Assembly: GCF_014650075.1 (NCBI RefSeq)
Contig: NZ_BMUG01000004.1
Span: 248,001-312,000 of the forward strand
Length of the DNA: 64,000 bases
Direction of reading: 5' to 3'
From: Streptomyces microflavus
GTDB lineage: Bacteria; Actinomycetota; Actinomycetes; Streptomycetales; Streptomycetaceae
The notes below the pieces were generated by a model. It had not been told where the DNA came from. It saw only the letters and a program-made list of their open reading frames with translations, and ran no database searches. Positions 62,872 through 64,000 of the stretch are shown here, piece after piece. Within the stretch, counting starts at the first letter, position 1. Every line of letters begins with the position of its first letter. A program made the translations under genes and the position numbers.

Positions 62872-63087
62872 GTGGCGGACATCGAGTCGGCGCGGACGGC
62901 ATTCGAGAAGTTCGACGGGAACGGCGACGGGCTCATCACGGCCAACGAGTACAAGAGCGCGATGGCGCAGCTGGGCGACCCGTTCGTCACCGAGACGGTG
63001 GCACAGGCGATCATCAACGCCCACGACGCCAACGGGGACGGCCTGCTCACCTTCGACGAGTTCTGGGCCTCGCGGAACAAGGCCTGA
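62872..63087 (+). CDS. Small EF-hand calcium-binding protein (CabD-like)
   Basis: 71 aa from a GTG. Two canonical EF-hand loops: DGNGDGLITANE (residues 15-26) and DANGDGLLTFDE (52-63), each with Asp at 1, 3 or 5 and Glu at 12. No signal peptide, so it is cytoplasmic: a calcium buffer or sensor. The position and length match the S. coelicolor CabD protein (from memory). A TAATCT -10-like box (62830-62835) lies upstream, and a terminator hairpin follows the gene. Confidence 0.93.
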   Translation: MADIESARTAFEKFDGNGDGLITANEYKSAMAQLGDPFVTETVAQAIINAHDANGDGLLTFDEFWASRNKA

Positions 63088-63099
63088 GTCGCCGCGGGA

Positions 63100-63127
63100 C
63101 CCCCGGCCGAGCTGGTCCGGCCGGGGG
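63100..63127 (+). terminator. Terminator of EF-hand gene
   Basis: Arms CCCCCGGCC and GGCCGGGGG with a 10-base loop, 13 bp after the stop. Confidence 0.75.
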
Positions 63128-63172
63128 CCTGTGCCGTTTGCCGTGTGTTTGTCCACCGGAGAGGATCGAGCC

Positions 63173-64000
63173 GTGATGTTCTCCGGAACTCCCGCCGATC
63201 CGGCCGCACGGACCGCTCCGACCGGTCCCGACGCGCCGCCGGCCGCTGTGCCGTCCGACGCACCGACCCTCGCGCTGTCCATCGGCGTACCACCGCTGCC
63301 CACAGGTGCATCGCCCGTCGCGGTGACGGCCGACGTCGTGCCCTCCGCCGACGGCTCCGGCCGCCGCTCCCGGTTCCTCCTCCCGGCCTCCCTGGCCGCC
63401 GCCGCTCTCCTGGCGCTCCTCATGGCCCTGTTCGGACCCGGGCTCGTCGCACGCGGCACCGGGGAGCTGCGGATACCCGGCGCGGGGCTCACCACCCTGC
63501 TCCGTACCGTCCTGTTCACCGCGCTCGCCGTGCACCTCGGCGAGCTGCTCGCCCCGCAGCTCGTCCGGCCGGTCCGCGGCCGCCCCCGTACCGCCGTGCG
63601 GAGCTGGTCCGTCTGCGCCGCGCTCGCCGGGGCCGCCGCGGCGGCCGGACAGATCGTCCAGCTCGCCGCCGTCAGCGGTCTCGGGATCACCGAGACGTAC
63701 GCCACCCGGGACGGCGGGCTCCTCCTCCTCATCGCCAACGGCCTGGTCCTCGCCGCCGGATGCGCCGCGGGCAAGCGCCCCGCCCTGGCCCTGGCCCCGC
63801 TCGCCGTCGTCATCGGCGCGGAGGCGATCCGCGCCCACCCGGAGGCGTACAGCCCGGAGATCGGGGCCGCGCTCACCGTCGTCCACCTCACCGCCGCGTC
63901 CCTGTGGACCGGGGGCCTGCTGTACGTCCTGCGGACCATGTGGCTCTGGCGCGGGTCACCCGTCGCCTCCCGCGCACTGCTCGGCCGGTACGCGCGCCTG
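63173..64000 (+). CDS. CopD-like copper resistance membrane protein (partial, N-terminal part)
   Basis: 276 codons are visible and the frame runs off the right edge. A ~70-residue Ala/Pro-rich cytoplasmic N-terminus is followed by at least six hydrophobic helices (LLPASLAAAALLALLMALFG; LRTVLFTALAVHLGELL; WSVCAALAGAAAAAGQIVQL; LLLLIANGLVLAAGCAAG; LALAPLAVVIGAEAI; and LTVVHLTAASLWTGGLLYVLRTMWLW). The last segment, with VHLTAASLWTGG, matches the CopD signature helix (H...W.GG). CopD proteins take part in periplasmic copper handling and uptake. GTG 63173 or ATG 63176 starts the gene; GGAGAGGA lies upstream. Confidence 0.8.
   Translation, partial: MMFSGTPADPAARTAPTGPDAPPAAVPSDAPTLALSIGVPPLPTGASPVAVTADVVPSADGSGRRSRFLLPASLAAAALLALLMALFGPGLVARGTGELRIPGAGLTTLLRTVLFTALAVHLGELLAPQLVRPVRGRPRTAVRSWSVCAALAGAAAAAGQIVQLAAVSGLGITETYATRDGGLLLLIANGLVLAAGCAAGKRPALALAPLAVVIGAEAIRAHPEAYSPEIGAALTVVHLTAASLWTGGLLYVLRTMWLWRGSPVASRALLGRYARL

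Overview
The window is about 72% GC with strong G/C third-position bias, frequent GTG starts, tight operons with ATGA overlaps, and several gene orders known from Streptomyces. It reads as part of the core chromosome of a streptomycete. No rRNA, tRNA, IS element or CRISPR array was recognised. From memory, the stretch from the MarR gene (6230) to the right edge follows the order of the S. coelicolor SCO5413-SCO5465 region. The cslA-glxA-cslZ block at the left edge corresponds to SCO2836-2838, so a rearrangement boundary may lie near 3.7-6.2 kb.

Layout. 1-3.7 kb: end of a cellulose-synthase-like glycosyltransferase, the copper radical oxidase GlxA and a convergent GH6 glucanase (hyphal-tip glycan). 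3.9-8.9 kb: ArsR-like regulator/MFS exporter pair, MarR regulator, DUF3817 membrane protein and the isobutyryl-CoA mutase large subunit IcmA. 9-13 kb: secreted GH5 enzyme with a three-repeat cysteine module, TetR regulator, thioredoxin-TPR protein. 13-16.2 kb: three exported or membrane proteins of unknown function (DUF6230, DUF6114, secreted low-complexity protein). 16.3-24 kb: Phd/PIN toxin-antitoxin pair, pyruvate kinase, pta-ackA, divergent pfkA, XRE regulator. 24.3-29.7 kb: CitA/CitB-type two-component system, divergent dicarboxylate symporter, LAATG surface protein. 29.8-41.1 kb: GlgE pathway operon glgE-treS-mak-glgB with divergent glgP. 41.3-46.9 kb: alginate-lyase-like protein, M4 metalloprotease, TetR/FAD-monooxygenase pair. 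46.9-54.6 kb: asymmetric heterodimeric ABC exporter, ABC-2 exporter with NarL-type two-component system. 54.6-64 kb: debranching enzyme GlgX, two tandem L,D-transpeptidase lipoproteins, enoyl-CoA hydratase, HATPase regulator, degenerate polysaccharide deacetylase, EF-hand protein, start of a CopD-like membrane protein.

How the genes work together. Three themes dominate. The first is central carbon and acyl-CoA flux: pfkA, pyk, pta-ackA, dctA, icmA and enoyl-CoA hydratase. The second is alpha-glucan metabolism: TreS makes maltose from trehalose, Mak phosphorylates it, GlgE extends glucan, GlgB branches it, and GlgP and GlgX break it down. The third is the cell envelope: CslA/GlxA/GH6, the transpeptidases, the deacetylase-like lipoprotein, a sortase substrate and the DUF6230/DUF6114 cluster.

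The strongest candidates for undescribed biology are the DUF6230-DUF6114-secreted-protein cluster with its two related inverted repeats, the palindrome inside an apparently leaderless icmA promoter, the triplicated cysteine module on the GH5 enzyme, and several strong uncharacterised operators (24149, 41154, 11674). These are read from sequence alone; no database search was possible.
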